The notes under the pieces were generated by a model. The model was not told where the DNA came from. It made no database searches and worked only from the letters and a program-made list of their open reading frames with translations. Positions 1 through 11,829 of a DNA stretch of 64,000 nt are shown here, one piece after another (the first letter of the stretch is position 1; each line of letters begins with the position of its first letter). Position numbers and translations under genes: made by a program. Source of the DNA: Sipunculus nudus (taxonomy: Eukaryota > Annelida > Sipuncula > Golfingiida > Sipunculidae); contig CM049310.1 in assembly GCA_026874595.1 (NCBI GenBank), positions 80,533,056 through 80,597,055 on the forward strand. Direction: 5' to 3'.

Positions 1-821
1 AAAAGTGTTGTCAGGGCTCTGACCGGGATTTTTTTACAACTTTTGGATTATCAAAATCCGTCCAGTCTGACAAAGGGTCTAATTTTATGTCTGGCATATT
101 CCAGCAAGTTATGCTTGAGCTAGGTATAAAACAGTACAGCTCTTCGCCATACCATTCTGAAAGTCAGGGCGCCCTCGAGCGTTTTCCCCAGACATTAAAA
201 AACATGATCAGGACCTATTGCTATGACACACAGAAAGACTGGGATGAAGGAATCCACCTATTGCTGTTTGCTGTCAGAGAATCCTTTCAAGAGTCCTTGG
301 GTTTCGGTCCCTTTGAACTAGTTTTTGGACACTCAGTTCGCGGTCCATTGAAACTGCTTAAAGAAAAATTCTTGTGTGAAAATCCTGATTCTCTTAGTTT
401 ACTGCAGTATGTCTCAGACTTTCGCACTTAACTACACAATGCTTGTGAGATTGCAAAGTCAAATCTAAAATCTGCACAAAGTAAAATGAAAACAAAGTAT
501 CACAAACACACTGTAAGTAGGACGTTTGAGCCTGGTGAAAAGGTCCTTGCCTTACTTCCCATCCATGGCAGACCTCTGTAAGCTAGGTATTTTGGTCCTT
601 ACATTGTTGACAATAAAGTCAGTGATTTAAATTACATACTGTTGACACCAGATAGGCGTAAGAAGAAACAACTGTGTCATGTTAACATGTTGAAACCATA
701 TTATGACAGAAATAGCACATCAGATGTTGTACAAAATGTTACTGCTGTTAATTGTGTAAAAACTGACCCTGACCCAGTTTAAGTAGATACTGATTGTAAG
801 TGTGATGTAGACATTTAGTGT
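1..821 (+). pseudogene. Integrase remnant of the array retroelement (5' truncated by the window)
   Basis: The reading frame through 69-782 encodes the second half of a Ty3/gypsy integrase core and its C-terminal module. The catalytic pair is visible as Asp in S-D-K-G (codon 69-71) and Glu in A-L-E-R-F (177-179), with the D-x35-E spacing of the family. A GPY/F-like module follows (F-G-P-Y near 590-605, and H-V-N-M-L-K-P-Y near 677-702). In-frame stops at 429-431, 579-581 and 780-782 show that it is dead. It lies directly upstream of the spacer that leads into reverse transcriptase, so integrase precedes RT in this element, as in Gmr1-like gypsy elements. It is the native left flank of the tandem array. 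Confidence 0.85.
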
Positions 822-1058
822 GGAACAGTACCACTAAAAATATCAGACGTGCTTAACAACCTGAATGCCAAACAGTCACACCGTACGGCACAACAACAGC
901 AAGACCTCAAGAACCTGCTGCGGAATTATGAACATTTGTTTAATAACATTCCAACGCGAACTAACATATTGTGCCATGACGTCGATATTGGCGAGGCAAG
1001 TATTGTCAAGCAGCATCTTTGGAGACTTAATCCAGAAAAGCAAAAGTACCTACAGGAT
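822..1058 (+). pseudogene. Integrase-RT spacer of the array element, start of rearranged unit U0
   Basis: Homologous to the first part of every array unit (for example 2245-2480): the frame at 849-1058 matches the spacer just before the RT domain. Unlike the other units, this copy is still joined to its native integrase on the left. It stops abruptly at about 1058, where an inverted fragment of the same element begins. It has no catalytic residues of its own. Confidence 0.75.
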
Positions 1059-1484
1059 GACACTCCCCCTCCTGTAAGAAAAAAGAAAGTTTTCTCAAAA
1101 CTTTCTTTTTCTGCGATCACAATCACTCAATTTTAACAACATCTCAAAAATCATCTTATTTACAACATTACATAAACATCTCGTTTACAACATTTTATAA
1201 ACATCTCGATAAGCAATCAGCAAGTAATTGTCTTTCCCTTTAATGTGTCTGATTTCAAGGTTGTAATCCTGTAAGAACAAACTCCATCTCAACAATCTTT
1301 GATTTTCACTCTTCAACTTGTTTATGAACGTGAGGGGATTGTGATCACTGAAGACTATGATAGGCTTGACTGATGAAGTAACATAAACTTCAAAATGTTG
1401 CAATGCCAAAATCAAAGCCAAACATTCTTTTTCAATAGTGGAGTAGTTTTTCGGAGAAATTTTGAGAAATAACAAATTGGATGA
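1059..1484 (-). pseudogene. Inverted RNase H and polypurine-tract fragment inside unit U0
   Basis: Read on the minus strand, this is the RNase H end of the array element (F-S-D-H-N-P-L-T, I-E-K-E-C-L-A, I-R-H-I-K-G-K-D-N) followed by the hairpin and polypurine tract next to the LTR. It has a small internal deletion relative to other copies, between the L-C-Y-F-S region and the K-N-Y region. The left junction lies within two bases of the element's PPT/LTR boundary. It therefore replaces the RT, RNase H and LTR expected in U0 with an inverted piece. Confidence 0.85.
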
Positions 1485-2236
1485 TCTAGCATGGGTCTAG
1501 CCAGTGTACAAAGCACCTGACTGAAGACACTCAGGCGTGGGGCATTCAGTGTGTCCAAGCAGGGGCAGACGTCGGCGATAAGGAATAATTCGGTATGGAG
1601 TTTAATCAAGGGCGTATCCGGAGGATGTCACAGGGGGTCAGGGCCCTCACCTCATCACAGACTGCACCCAAACCTTCCGGAAATCCTGACTATGCCGGTT
1701 GTACTTAGCATGGTTCCCAGCCTGCCTTGCGCTACGCTTACGGCAGACTTGGAACCATGTCAAAGGTGGCACGGTACGGCCTTTGAAATGAGGTCAGGGG
1801 AAAAAAAGAAATGTGCAAATCGTAGCGAGGACTAATCTTGTAACCAAAGTTTAGCTTTCAGCCATATTTTAGCCTTATTGGTTTGCACTCGAGGGGACCT
1901 AAGTAGGTGCACTAACAATAAATTGCAGGCAAACTGTCATTGATTGTTACTGGAGTGTCGTCTTGTGACGAAGTGGCGATAAGAAACAAAAAAAAGTTAT
2001 ATATCATGGTATTATTCTGTACGCCCGCTTGATCGCAGGAATTCAAGTGGTTCAGAGCGTTACTACACCAGATATTCTCATGGGTATGTAGCCGTTGAAA
2101 CTTTCCAAGTATTATTTGTAAACTGTATGAGGATTTGATTTGTACGTTCTGTCACACAATTATCACTTTGATCCCGGTGGGTTCTTTACGAAATGACCCT
2201 ATCGTGTATTTATTATTTGGACGTAAACCTTGTAGT
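1485..2236 (+). repeat. Partial flank copy F0
   Basis: Matches F from about 5227 onward (beginning g-c-a-t-g-g-g-t-c-t-a-g-c-c) to the unit boundary. It carries a roughly 20-bp insertion near 1600-1620 that is absent from the other copies, and it retains sequence near 1862 that internal copies have lost. It contains no coding signal; its short minus-strand frames are not conserved as proteins. Confidence 0.85.
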
Positions 2237-2244
2237 GCCTTGTA

Positions 2245-3820
2245 GGAACAGTACCACCAAAAAACTCAGACGTGCTTAACAACCTGGATGCCGAACTGTC
2301 ACATCTAACCGCACAACAATAGCAAGACCTCCAGAACCTGCAGCAAAATTATGAACATTTGTTTAATAACATTCCAACGCGAACTAATATTATGCTATGA
2401 CGTCGATGTTGGCGAGGCAAGCGTAGTCAAGCAGCATTCTAGTAGACTAAATCCAGGAAAGCAAAAGTACCGACAGGATGAGATTTAATATTTGCTGGAC
2501 AATGATTTTATTGAACCTAGTAACAGTAACTGGAGTTCATCATGTATTCTTGTGCCAAAACCTGATGGAAGGTACCGTATGTGCACAGATTATCGAAAAC
2601 TGAACTCTGTCACCAAGACTGACACGTTCCCGATTCTGAGGATCGATGATTGTATTGATAGAGTCGGTAGCTCTGGATATGTCTCCAAGTTTGCCTTGCT
2701 AAAACGATTCTGGCAAGTTCCGCTAACAGAACTAGCGAAAGAAGTGTCCGCATTTGTGACGCCGCAAGGACTGTCCCAGTATAAAATTATGCCGTATGGC
2801 ATGAAGAACTCCCCAGCCACGTTCCAGCGCCTCATCCATATGGCTGTCAAGGACATTCGGGCCTACGACGCATATATTGATGACCTTATCGTGTACAGCG
2901 ACACCTGGGAGAAACATCTGCAAATTCTTCGCGACCTCCTCAAGAGACTCAGTGAAGCACGTCTGACCGTCAACTTAGTTGAATCTGAGTTTTGTCATGC
3001 ACAAGTAACAATTTTGGGTCATATTGTAGGGCAGGGTCAGGTACAACCTGTTGATGCCAAGATAAGTGCTATTTCTGCTTTTCCTAGACCAGAGAACAAA
3101 AAGCAAGTAATGCGTTTTCTGGGTATGGTTGGATACTACAGGAAGTTTTGTCCAAATTTTTTAGCTGTAGCTGAACCTTTGACTAATTTGTTAAAGAAGA
3201 AACAAAAGTTTTTATGGAATGTTCAGTGTGAAAATGCATTCAGAATTTGAAAGCAATTCTGCAAAGTTCACCAGTTAAGGTAGCTCAAAACTTTTCTGTA
3301 CCTTTTATGTTAGCTGTAGATGCTAGTGATACTGCTGCTGGCGCTGTGTTGTTACAAGAAGGCAATGATGGCATAGATCATCCAATTTGTTATTTCTCAA
3401 GAAAGTTTAATGCAAACCCGAAAAACTACTTCACTATTGAAAAAAGAATGTTTGGCTTTGATTTTGGCATTGCAACATTTTGAAGTTTATGTTACTTCAT
3501 CAGTCAAGCCTATCATAGTCTTCAGTGGTCACAATCCCCTCACGTTCATGAACAAGTTGAAGAGTAAAAATCCAAGATAATTGAGATGGAGTTTGTTCTT
3601 ACAGGATTACAACCTTGAAATCAGACACATTAAAGGGAGAGACAATGTACTTGCTGATGTTTATATGTACATATCGAGATGTTTATGTAATGTTGTAAAC
3701 GAGATGTTTATGTAATGTTGTAAATAAGATGATTTTTGAGATGTTGTTAAAATTGGGTGATTGTGATTGCAAAAAAAGAAAGTTTTGAGAAAACTTTCTT
3801 TTTTCTTACAGAAGGGGGAG
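2245..3820 (+). pseudogene. Unit U1 pol remnant: RT and RNase H
   Basis: This is the least damaged pol copy of the array. RT is open from 2492 to 3247, with K-P-D-G-R-Y-R and the catalytic Y-I-D-D at 2873-2884. The W of F-W-Q-V-P is kept here, whereas all other units have a TAG at this codon. A TGA at 3248-3250 with a frame change separates RT from RNase H in all six complete units. RNase H starts near 3247 (V-D-A-S-D-T-A-A-G-A-V) and is frameshifted near 3445 by an extra A, with a further stop near 3579. It ends in a 15-bp hairpin (3772-3804) and the polypurine tract (3811-3820). Confidence 0.9.
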
Positions 3821-4473
3821 TGTTACAGGTGCCCCTTTTATTGTGTGCAGGGGTCTTACAGATGATTGTTTTATTGTGCACACGGATGTTCCATGTGTTG
3901 TTAGCATTTGGTTCGTGTAGCACGCGTAGCTCGTTGCTGTGGCAGCATCGCCTGGCCGGGCGGGCTGGCCCACGTGTGAACTCTGACGCGGCGTTCTCTG
4001 TTCGCGATGTTTCCTGTAGCGTGTGTACTTATGTATTATTCTTTTCGATTGTTCGTGAAAGGGAATTTTCTAGAGTTTTCGGATGAAAAGTTATAAATAG
4101 GGGCTGTGTTTTAGAGCCGAGAGAGGTGAGAGAATATTCCAGCGGACACAGAAGCGTGTATGTCAGTTTGTGGGACCTATTCCGATAAGGGCGGCAATTA
4201 TAGATTTTCTTCTTGATTTGTGACGAATCTTGTTTGGTCTTCAGTTTACTTTCGGGATGGTACAAGAGCATTACATTGGACTGCTTTCTCTGAGAAGATT
4301 TGTGTTAACTGTTCATCTGAATTATATGCTTTAAAGGACTTGTCGCTGTAGCAGTTGTGGTATCAAGTTACTGTGCATTTTTGTATAAGGCTGTGTGATT
4401 ATATTGATTTGCTGTTATACTGTTGTTGTACGGTGCAATTGTACGTGATCTGTTGATATAAGGTTCCGTAACA
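3821..4473 (+). repeat. LTR of unit U1 (653 bp)
   Basis: Begins TGTTACAGG right after the polypurine tract and ends CCGTAACA, so the termini are inverted (TGTTAC/GTAACA). A TATA box (tataaata, 4092-4099) lies before a G-rich stretch and marks the likely U3/R promoter. It retains a 25-bp block near 3922-3946 that LTRs of U2-U5 have lost. The following sequence is not a primer-binding site. Confidence 0.88.
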
Positions 4474-5951
4474 ATTTGTAAAAGCTATATTGAATATGAA
4501 TTAAACTAGTATATTATATCAAATTGTGGTAATTTGGTATATTGCCAACTTGTGTGACAGATAATGAGTTTGCTGTACGGCTTTAACAGATGAAAGTAGG
4601 CCTGATAAATAAGAGATGTTTGTAAGGTCGTTACAATGTATCTAAGGCCTTTGAATACCAAATGGAACTAGAGGGATCCAATCGCTAAGCGATCGCAAGT
4701 GAAGCCTCTCGCTCCTCCTAAGGACAAATTAAATGCTTACAGCTCCATTTCTGCATAGTTTTTAACTTTTTAAGACAATTTCAGCTCCACCTTTAATTGT
4801 GCACTATGTGGTACTTTATTTCTGCACGCCAAGAGATCCGCACATCCATCGACACATGACAGTTTTGGGCATTTTGTAATTTGATCGGATCGTCTATGAT
4901 CTTGACTTTCAAATAAGAATTAGTTTCTCATTAATGAAATGAATTAAGTGATGTCGGAAGATATTCACATTGAAGAGTGCCAAGGCATCCAGTTTTAAAA
5001 AGAATTACACTAATATCCTAATGCACAGCTCTTTTAAAAGAACACTATTTCACTGGCTGCGGGTCACACAACGAACAGGTGGCATTAATGATTTTAAATA
5101 CAAAACATGTAATAAAACCACACGTGTTATAAGTGATCTTATTATACATGAACCCTGCTGACTGGCCAGGCTGTCGCCTACAGAGAGGTCAAATTAGTGA
5201 TGCCTAGCAGCCACAGTGCACCGCTGCATGGGTCTAGCCAGTGTACAAAGCACCTGACTGAAGACACTCAGGCGTGGGGCATTCAGTATGTCCATGCAGG
5301 GGCAGACGTCGGCGATAAGGGATAATTCGGTATGGAGGATGTCGCAGGGGGTCAGGGCCCTCACCTCATCTCAGACTGCACCCAAACCTTCCGGAAATCC
5401 TGACTATGCCGGTGGTACTTAGCATGGTTCCCAGCCTGCCTTGCGCTACGCTTTCGGCAGACTTGGAACCATGCCAAAAGTGGCATGGTACGGCCTTTGA
5501 AATGAGGTCAGGGGAAAAAAAGAAATGTGGAAATTGTACCTTTTTGAGGACTAATCTTGTAACCAAAGTTTAGCTTCAGCCATATTGGTTTGCACTCGAG
5601 GGGACCTAAGTAGGTGCACCAACAATAAATTGGAGGCAAACTGTCATTGATTGTTACTGGAGTGTCGTCTTGTGACGAAGTGGCGATAAGAAACAAAAAA
5701 AGTTATATATCATGGTATTATTCTGTACGCCCGCTTGATCGCAGGCATTCACGTGGTTGAGAGAGTTACTACACCAGATATTCTCATGGGTATGTAGCCG
5801 TTGAAACTTTCCCAGTATTGTTTGTAAACTGTATGAGGATTTGATCTTGTACGTTCTGTCACACAATTACCACTTTGATCTCGGTGGGTTCTTTACGAAA
5901 TGACCCTATCGTGTATTTATTATTTGGACGTAAACCTTGTAGTGCCTTGTA
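4474..5951 (+). repeat. Flank copy F1 (type a)
   Basis: Non-element DNA repeated in every unit, with no conserved reading frame. It contains two neighbouring hairpins: arms 5423-5440 and 5456-5473 (16 of 18 pairs), then a perfect 9-bp stem with a 4-base loop (5468-5489). It carries the type-a variants shared with F3 (for example gtatgtccatgcagg near 5287). Confidence 0.88.
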
Positions 5952-7517
5952 GGAACAGTACCACCAAAAAACTCAGACGTGCTTAACAACCTGGATGCCG
6001 AACTGTCACATCTAACCGCACAACAATAGCAAGACCTCCAGAACCTGCAGCAAAATTATGAACATTTGTTTAATAACATTCCAACGCGAACTAATATTAT
6101 GCTATGACGTCGATGTTGGCGAGGCAAGCGTAGTCAAGCAGCATTTTAGTAGACTAAATCCAGGAAAGCAAAAGTACCTACAGGATGAGATTTAATATTT
6201 GCTGGACAATGATTTTATTGAACCTAGTAACAGTAACTGGAGTTCATCATGTATTCTTGTGCCAAAACCTGATGGAAGGTACCGTATGTGCACAGATTAT
6301 CGAAAACTGAACTCTGTCACCAAGACTGACACGTTCCCGATTCTGAGGATCGATGATTGTATTGATAGAGTCGGTAGCTCTGGATATGTCTCCAAGTTTG
6401 CCTTGCTAAAACGATTCTAGCAAGTTCCGCTAACAGAACTAGCGAAAGAAGTGTCCGCATTTGTGACGCCGCAAGGACTGTCCCAGTATAAAATTATGCC
6501 GTATGGCATGAAGAACTCGCCAGCCACGTTCCAGCGCCTCATCCATATGGTTGTCAAGGACATTCGGGGCTACGACGCATATATTGAAGACCTTATCGTG
6601 TACAGCGACACCTGGGAGAAACACCTGCAAATTCTTCGCGACCTCCTCAAGAGACTCAGTGAAGCACGTCTGACCGTCAACTTAGTTGAATCTGAGTTTT
6701 GTCATGCACAAGTAACTATTTTGGGTCATATTGTAGGGCAGGGTCAGGTAAAACCTGTTGATGCCAAGATAAGTGCTATTTCTGCATTTCCTAGACCAGA
6801 GAACAAAAAGCAAATAATGCGTTTTCTTGGTATGGTTGGATACTACAGGAATTTTTTTTCAAATTGTTTAGGTGTAGCTGAACCTTTGACTAATTTGTTT
6901 AAGAAGAAACAAAAGTTTGTATGGAATGTTCAGTGTGAAAATGCATTCAGAATTTGAAAGCAATTCTGCAAAGTTCACCAGTTAAGGTAGCTCAAGACTT
7001 TTCTGTACCTTTTAAGTTAGCTGTAGATGCTAGTGATACTGCTGCTGGCGCTGTGTTGTTACAAGAAGGAAATGATGGCATAGATCATCCAATTTGTTAT
7101 TTCTCAAGAAAGTTTAATGCAAACCCGAAAAACTACTTCCCTATTGAAAAAGAATGTTTGGCTTTGATTTTGGCATTGCAACATTTTGAAGTTTATGTTA
7201 CTTCATCAGTCAAGCCTTTCATAGTCTTCAGTGATCACAATCCCCTCACGTTCATGAACAAGTTGAAGAGTAAAAATGAAAGATTGTTGAGATGGAGTTT
7301 GTTCTTACAGGATTACAACCTTAAAATCAGACACATTAAAGGGAAAGACAATGTACTTGCTGATTGCTTATCGAGATGTTCATAAAATGTTGTAAACGAG
7401 ATGTTTATGTAATGTTGTGAATAAGATGATTTTTGTGATGTTGTTAAAATTGAGTGATTGTGATTGCAAAAAAAGAAAGTTTTGAGAAAACTTTCTTTTT
7501 TCTTACAGGAGGGGGAG
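5952..7517 (+). pseudogene. Unit U2 pol remnant (type x)
   Basis: RT and RNase H are split over three frames: 6199-6420, ending in the shared TAG at 6418-6420; 6451-6957; and RNase H 6954-7385. The catalytic motif is Y-I-E-D at 6580-6591, with one catalytic Asp changed to Glu. RNase H shows V-D-A-S-D and I-E-K-E-C and ends with D-C-L-S-R. The hairpin and polypurine tract precede the LTR. It is nearly identical to U4, 7,357 bp away. Confidence 0.9.
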
Positions 7518-8150
7518 TGTTACAGGTGCCCCTTTTATTGTGTGCAGGGGTCTTACAGATGATTGTTTTTTATTGTGCACACGGATGTTCCATGCGTTAT
7601 TATCATTTGGTTCGTGTAGCATCGCCTGGCCGGGCGGGCTGGCCCACGTGTGAACCCTGACGCGGCGTTCTCTGTTCGAGATGTTTCCTGTAGCGTGTGT
7701 ACTTATGTATTATTCTTATCGATTGTTCGTGAAAGGGAATTTTCTAGAGTTTTCGGATGAAAAGTTATTAATAGGGGCTGTGTTTTAGAGCCGAGAGAGA
7801 GGTGAGAGAATATTCCAGTGGACACAGAAGCGTGTATGTCAGTTTGTGGGACCTATTCCGATAAGGGCGGCAATTATAGATTTTCTTCTTGATTTGTGAC
7901 GAATCTTGTTTGGTCTTCAGTTTACTTTCGGGATGGTACAAGAGCTTTACATTGGACTGTTATTCTCTGAGAAGATTTGTGTGAACTGTTCATCTGAATT
8001 ATATGCTTTAAAGGACTTGTCGCTGTAGCAGTTGTGGTATCAAGTTACTGTGCATTTTTGTATAAGGCTGTGTGATTATATTGATTTGCTGTTATACTAT
8101 TGTTGTACGGTGCAATTGTACGTGATCTGTTGATATAAGGTTCCGTAACA
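7518..8150 (+). repeat. LTR of unit U2 (633 bp)
   Basis: Same termini as the U1 LTR. It carries the 25-bp internal deletion between agca repeats, and the TATA box is changed to tattaata (about 7766-7773), as in U4. Confidence 0.88.
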
Positions 8151-9629
8151 ATTTGTAAAAGCTATATTGAATATGAATTAAACTAGTATATTATATCAAA
8201 TTGTGGTAATTTGGCATATTGCCAACTTGTGTGACATATAATGAGTTTGCTGTACGGCTTTAACAGATGAAAGTAGGCCTGATAAATAAGAGATGTTTGT
8301 AAGGTCGTTACAATGTATCTAAGGCCTTTGAATACCAAATGGAACTAGAGGGATCCAATCGCTAAGCGATCGCAAGTGAAGCCTCTCGCTCCTCTTAAGG
8401 ACAAATTAAATGCTTACAGCTCCATTTCTGCATAGTTTTTAACTTTTTAAGACAATTTCAGCTCCACCTTTAATTGTGCACTATGTGGTACTTTATTTCT
8501 GCACGCCAAGAGGTCCGCACATCCATCGACACATGACAGTTTTGGGCATTTTGTAATTTGATCGGATCGCTATGATCTTGACTTTCAAATAAGAATTAGT
8601 TTCTCATTAATGAAATGTATTAAGTGATGTGGGAAGATATTCACATTGAAGAGTGCCAAGGCATCCAGTTCTTAAAAAGAATTACACTAATATCCTAATG
8701 CACAGCTCTTTTAAAAAGAACACTAGTTCACTGGCTGCGGGTCACACAAAGGACAGGTGGCATTAATGATTTTAAATACAAAACATGTAATAAAACCACA
8801 CGTGTTATAAGTGATCTTATAATACATGAACCCTGCTGACTGGCCAGGCTGTTGCCTACAGAGAGGTCAAATTAGTGCTGCCTAGCAGCCACAGTGCACG
8901 GCTGCATGGGTCTAGCCAGTGTACAAAGCACCTGACTGAAGACACTCAGGCGTGGGGCATTCAGTGTGTCCAAGCAGGGGCAGACATCGGCGATAAGGGA
9001 TAATTCGGTATGGGGGATGTCGCAGGGGGTCACGGCCCTCACCTCATCTCAGACTGCACCCAAACCTTCCGGAAATCCTGACTATGCCGGTGGTACTTAG
9101 CATGGTTCCCAGCCTGCCTTGCGCTACGCTTACGGCAGACTTGGAACCATGCCAAAAGTGGCATGGTACGGCCTTTGAAATGAGGTCAGGGGAAAAAAAG
9201 AAATGTGGAAATCGTACCTTTTTGAGGACTAATCTTGTAACCAAAGTTTAGCTTCAGCCATATTGGTTTGCTCTCGAGGGGACCTAAGTAGGTGCACCAA
9301 CAATAAATTGGAGGCAAACTGTCATTGATTGTTACTGGAGTGTCGTCTTGTGACGAAGTGGCGATAAGAAACAAAAAAAGTTATATATCATGGTATTATT
9401 CTGTACGCCCGCTTGATCGCAGGCATTCACGTGGTTGAGAGAGTTACTACACCAGATATTCTCATGGGTATGTAGCCGTTGAAACTTTCCCAGTATTGTT
9501 TGTAAACTGTATGAGGATTTGATCTTGTACGTTCTGTCACACAATTACCACTTTGATCTCGGTGGGTTCTTTACGAAATGACCCTATCGTGTATTTATTA
9601 TTTGGACGTAAACCTTGTAGTGCCTTGTA
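8151..9629 (+). repeat. Flank copy F2 (type b)
   Basis: Carries the type-b variants (gtgctgcctagc near 8875, acatcggcg near 8984) shared with F4 and F5. The two hairpins described for F1 are conserved near 9100-9170. No gene seen. Confidence 0.88.
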
Positions 9630-11196
9630 GGAACAGTACCACCAAAAAACTCAGACGTGCTTAACAACCTGGATGCCGAACTGTCACATCTAACCGCACA
9701 ACAATAGCAAGACCTCCAGAACCTGCAGCAAAATTATGAACATTTGTTTAATAACATTCCAACGCGAACTAATATTATGCTATGACGTCGATGTTGGCGA
9801 GGCAAGCGTAGTCAAGCAGCATTTTAGTAGACTAAATCCAGGAAAGCAAAAGTACCTACAGGATGAGATTTAATATTTGCTGGACAATGATTTTATTGAA
9901 CCTAGTAACAGTAACTGGAGTTCATCATGTATTCTTGTGCCAAAACCTGATGGAAGGTACCGTATGTGCACAGATTATCGAAAACTGAACTCTGTCACCA
10001 AGACTGACACGTTCCCGATTCTGAGGATCGATGATTGTATTGATAGAGTCGGTAGCTCTGGATATGTCTCCAAGTTTGCCTTGCTAAAACGATTCTAGCA
10101 AGTTCCGCTAACAGAACTAGCGAAAGAAGTGTCCGCATTTGTGACGCCGCAAGGACTGTCCCAGTATAAAATTATGCCGTATGGCATGAAGAACTCCCCA
10201 GCCACGTTCCAGTGCCTCATCCATATGGTTGTCAAGGACATTCGGGGCTACGACGCATATATTGATGACCTTATCGTGTACAGCGACACCTGGGAGAAAC
10301 ACCTGCAAATTCTTCGCGACCTCCTCAAGAGACTCAGTGAAGCACGTCTGACCGTCAACTTAGTTGAATCTGAGTTTTGTCATGCACAAGTAACTATTTT
10401 GGGTCATATTGTAGGGCAGGGTCAGGTAAAACCTGTTGATGCCAAGATAAGTGCTATTTCTGCATTTCCTAGACCAGAGAACAAAAAGCAAATAATGCGT
10501 TTTCTTGGTATGGTTGGATACTACAGGAAGTTTTTTTCCAAATTGTTTAGGTGTAGCTGAACCTTTGACTAATTTGTTTAAGAAGAAACAAAAGTTTGTA
10601 TGGAATGTTCAGTGTGAAAATGCATTCAGAATTTGAAAGCAATTCTGCAAAATTCACCAGTTAAGGTAGCTCAAGACTTTTCTGTACCTTTTAAGTTAGC
10701 TGTAGATGCTAGTGATACTGCTGCTGGCGCTGTGTTGTTACAAGAAGGAAATGATGGCATAGATCATCCAATTTGTTATTTCTCAAGAAAGTTTAATGCA
10801 AACCCGAAAAACTACTTCCCTATTGAAAAAGAATGTTTGGCTTTGATTTTGGCATTGCAACATTTTGAAGTTTATGTTACTTCATCAGTCAAGCCTTTCA
10901 TAGTCTTCAGTGATCACAATCCCCTCACGTTCATGAACAAGTTGAAGAGTAAAAATCCAAGATAATTGAGATGGAGTTTGTTCTTACAGGATTACAACCT
11001 TAAAATCAGACACATTAAAGGGAAAGACAATGTACTTGCTGATTGCTTATCGAGATGTTCATAAAATGTTGTAAACGAGATGTTTATGTAATGTTGTGAA
11101 TAAGATGATTTTTGTGATGTTGTTAAAATTGAGTGATTGTGATTGCAAAAAAAGAAAGTTTTGAGAAAACTTTCTTTTTTCTTACAGGAGGGGGAG
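9630..11196 (+). pseudogene. Unit U3 pol remnant (type y)
   Basis: Frames 9877-10098 (ends in the shared TAG), 10129-10560 and 10633-10965. Catalytic Y-I-D-D is at 10258-10269. A frameshift in a T-run near 10530 ends the second frame early. RNase H is cut at 10963 by a variant (ccaagataattgag) that it shares only with U1, which suggests gene conversion. Hairpin and polypurine tract are present. Confidence 0.9.
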
Positions 11197-11829
11197 TGTT
11201 ACAGGTGCCCCTTTTATTGTGTGCAGGGGTCTTACAGATGATTGTTTTTTATTGTGCACACGGATGTTCCATGTGTTATTATCATTTGGTTCGTGTAGCA
11301 TCGCCTGGCCGGGCGGGCTGGCCCACGTGTGAACCCTGACGCGGCGTTCTCTGTTCGAGATGTTTCCTGTAGCGTGTGTACTTATGTATTATTCTTATCG
11401 ATTGTTCGTGAAAGGGAATTTTCTAGAGTTTTCGGATGAAAAGTTATAAATAGGGGCTGTGTTTTAGAGCCGAGAGAGAGGTGAGAGAATATTCCAGTGG
11501 ACACAGAAGCGTGTATGTCAGTTTGTGGGACCTATTCCGATAAGGGCGGCAATTATAGATTTTCTTCTTGATTTGTGACGAATCTTGTTTGGTCTTCAGT
11601 TTACTTTCGGGATGGTACAAGAGCTTTACATTGGACTGTTATTCTCTGAGAAGATTTGTGTGAACTGTTCATCTGAATTATATGCTTTAAAGGACTTGTC
11701 GCTGTAGCAGTTGTGGTATCAAGTTACTGTGCATTTTTGTATAAGGCTGTGTGATTATATTGATTTGCTGTTATACTGTTGTTGTACGGTGCAATTGTAC
11801 GTGATCTGTTGATATAAGGTTCCGTAACA
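11197..11829 (+). repeat. LTR of unit U3 (633 bp)
   Basis: TGTTAC...GTAACA termini, the 25-bp deletion present, and an intact TATA box (tataaata, about 11445-11452), unlike LTRs of U2 and U4. Confidence 0.88.

Noticed and set aside
3757-4086. Plus-strand frame of 109 codons over the PPT and LTR
   Set aside because: It runs through the hairpin, polypurine tract and U3 region and is shortened in other units; not a gene.
5366-5866. Three overlapping minus-strand frames repeated in every flank copy
   Set aside because: They recur only because the DNA is duplicated; they overlap each other in different frames, cross the hairpins and show no domain.
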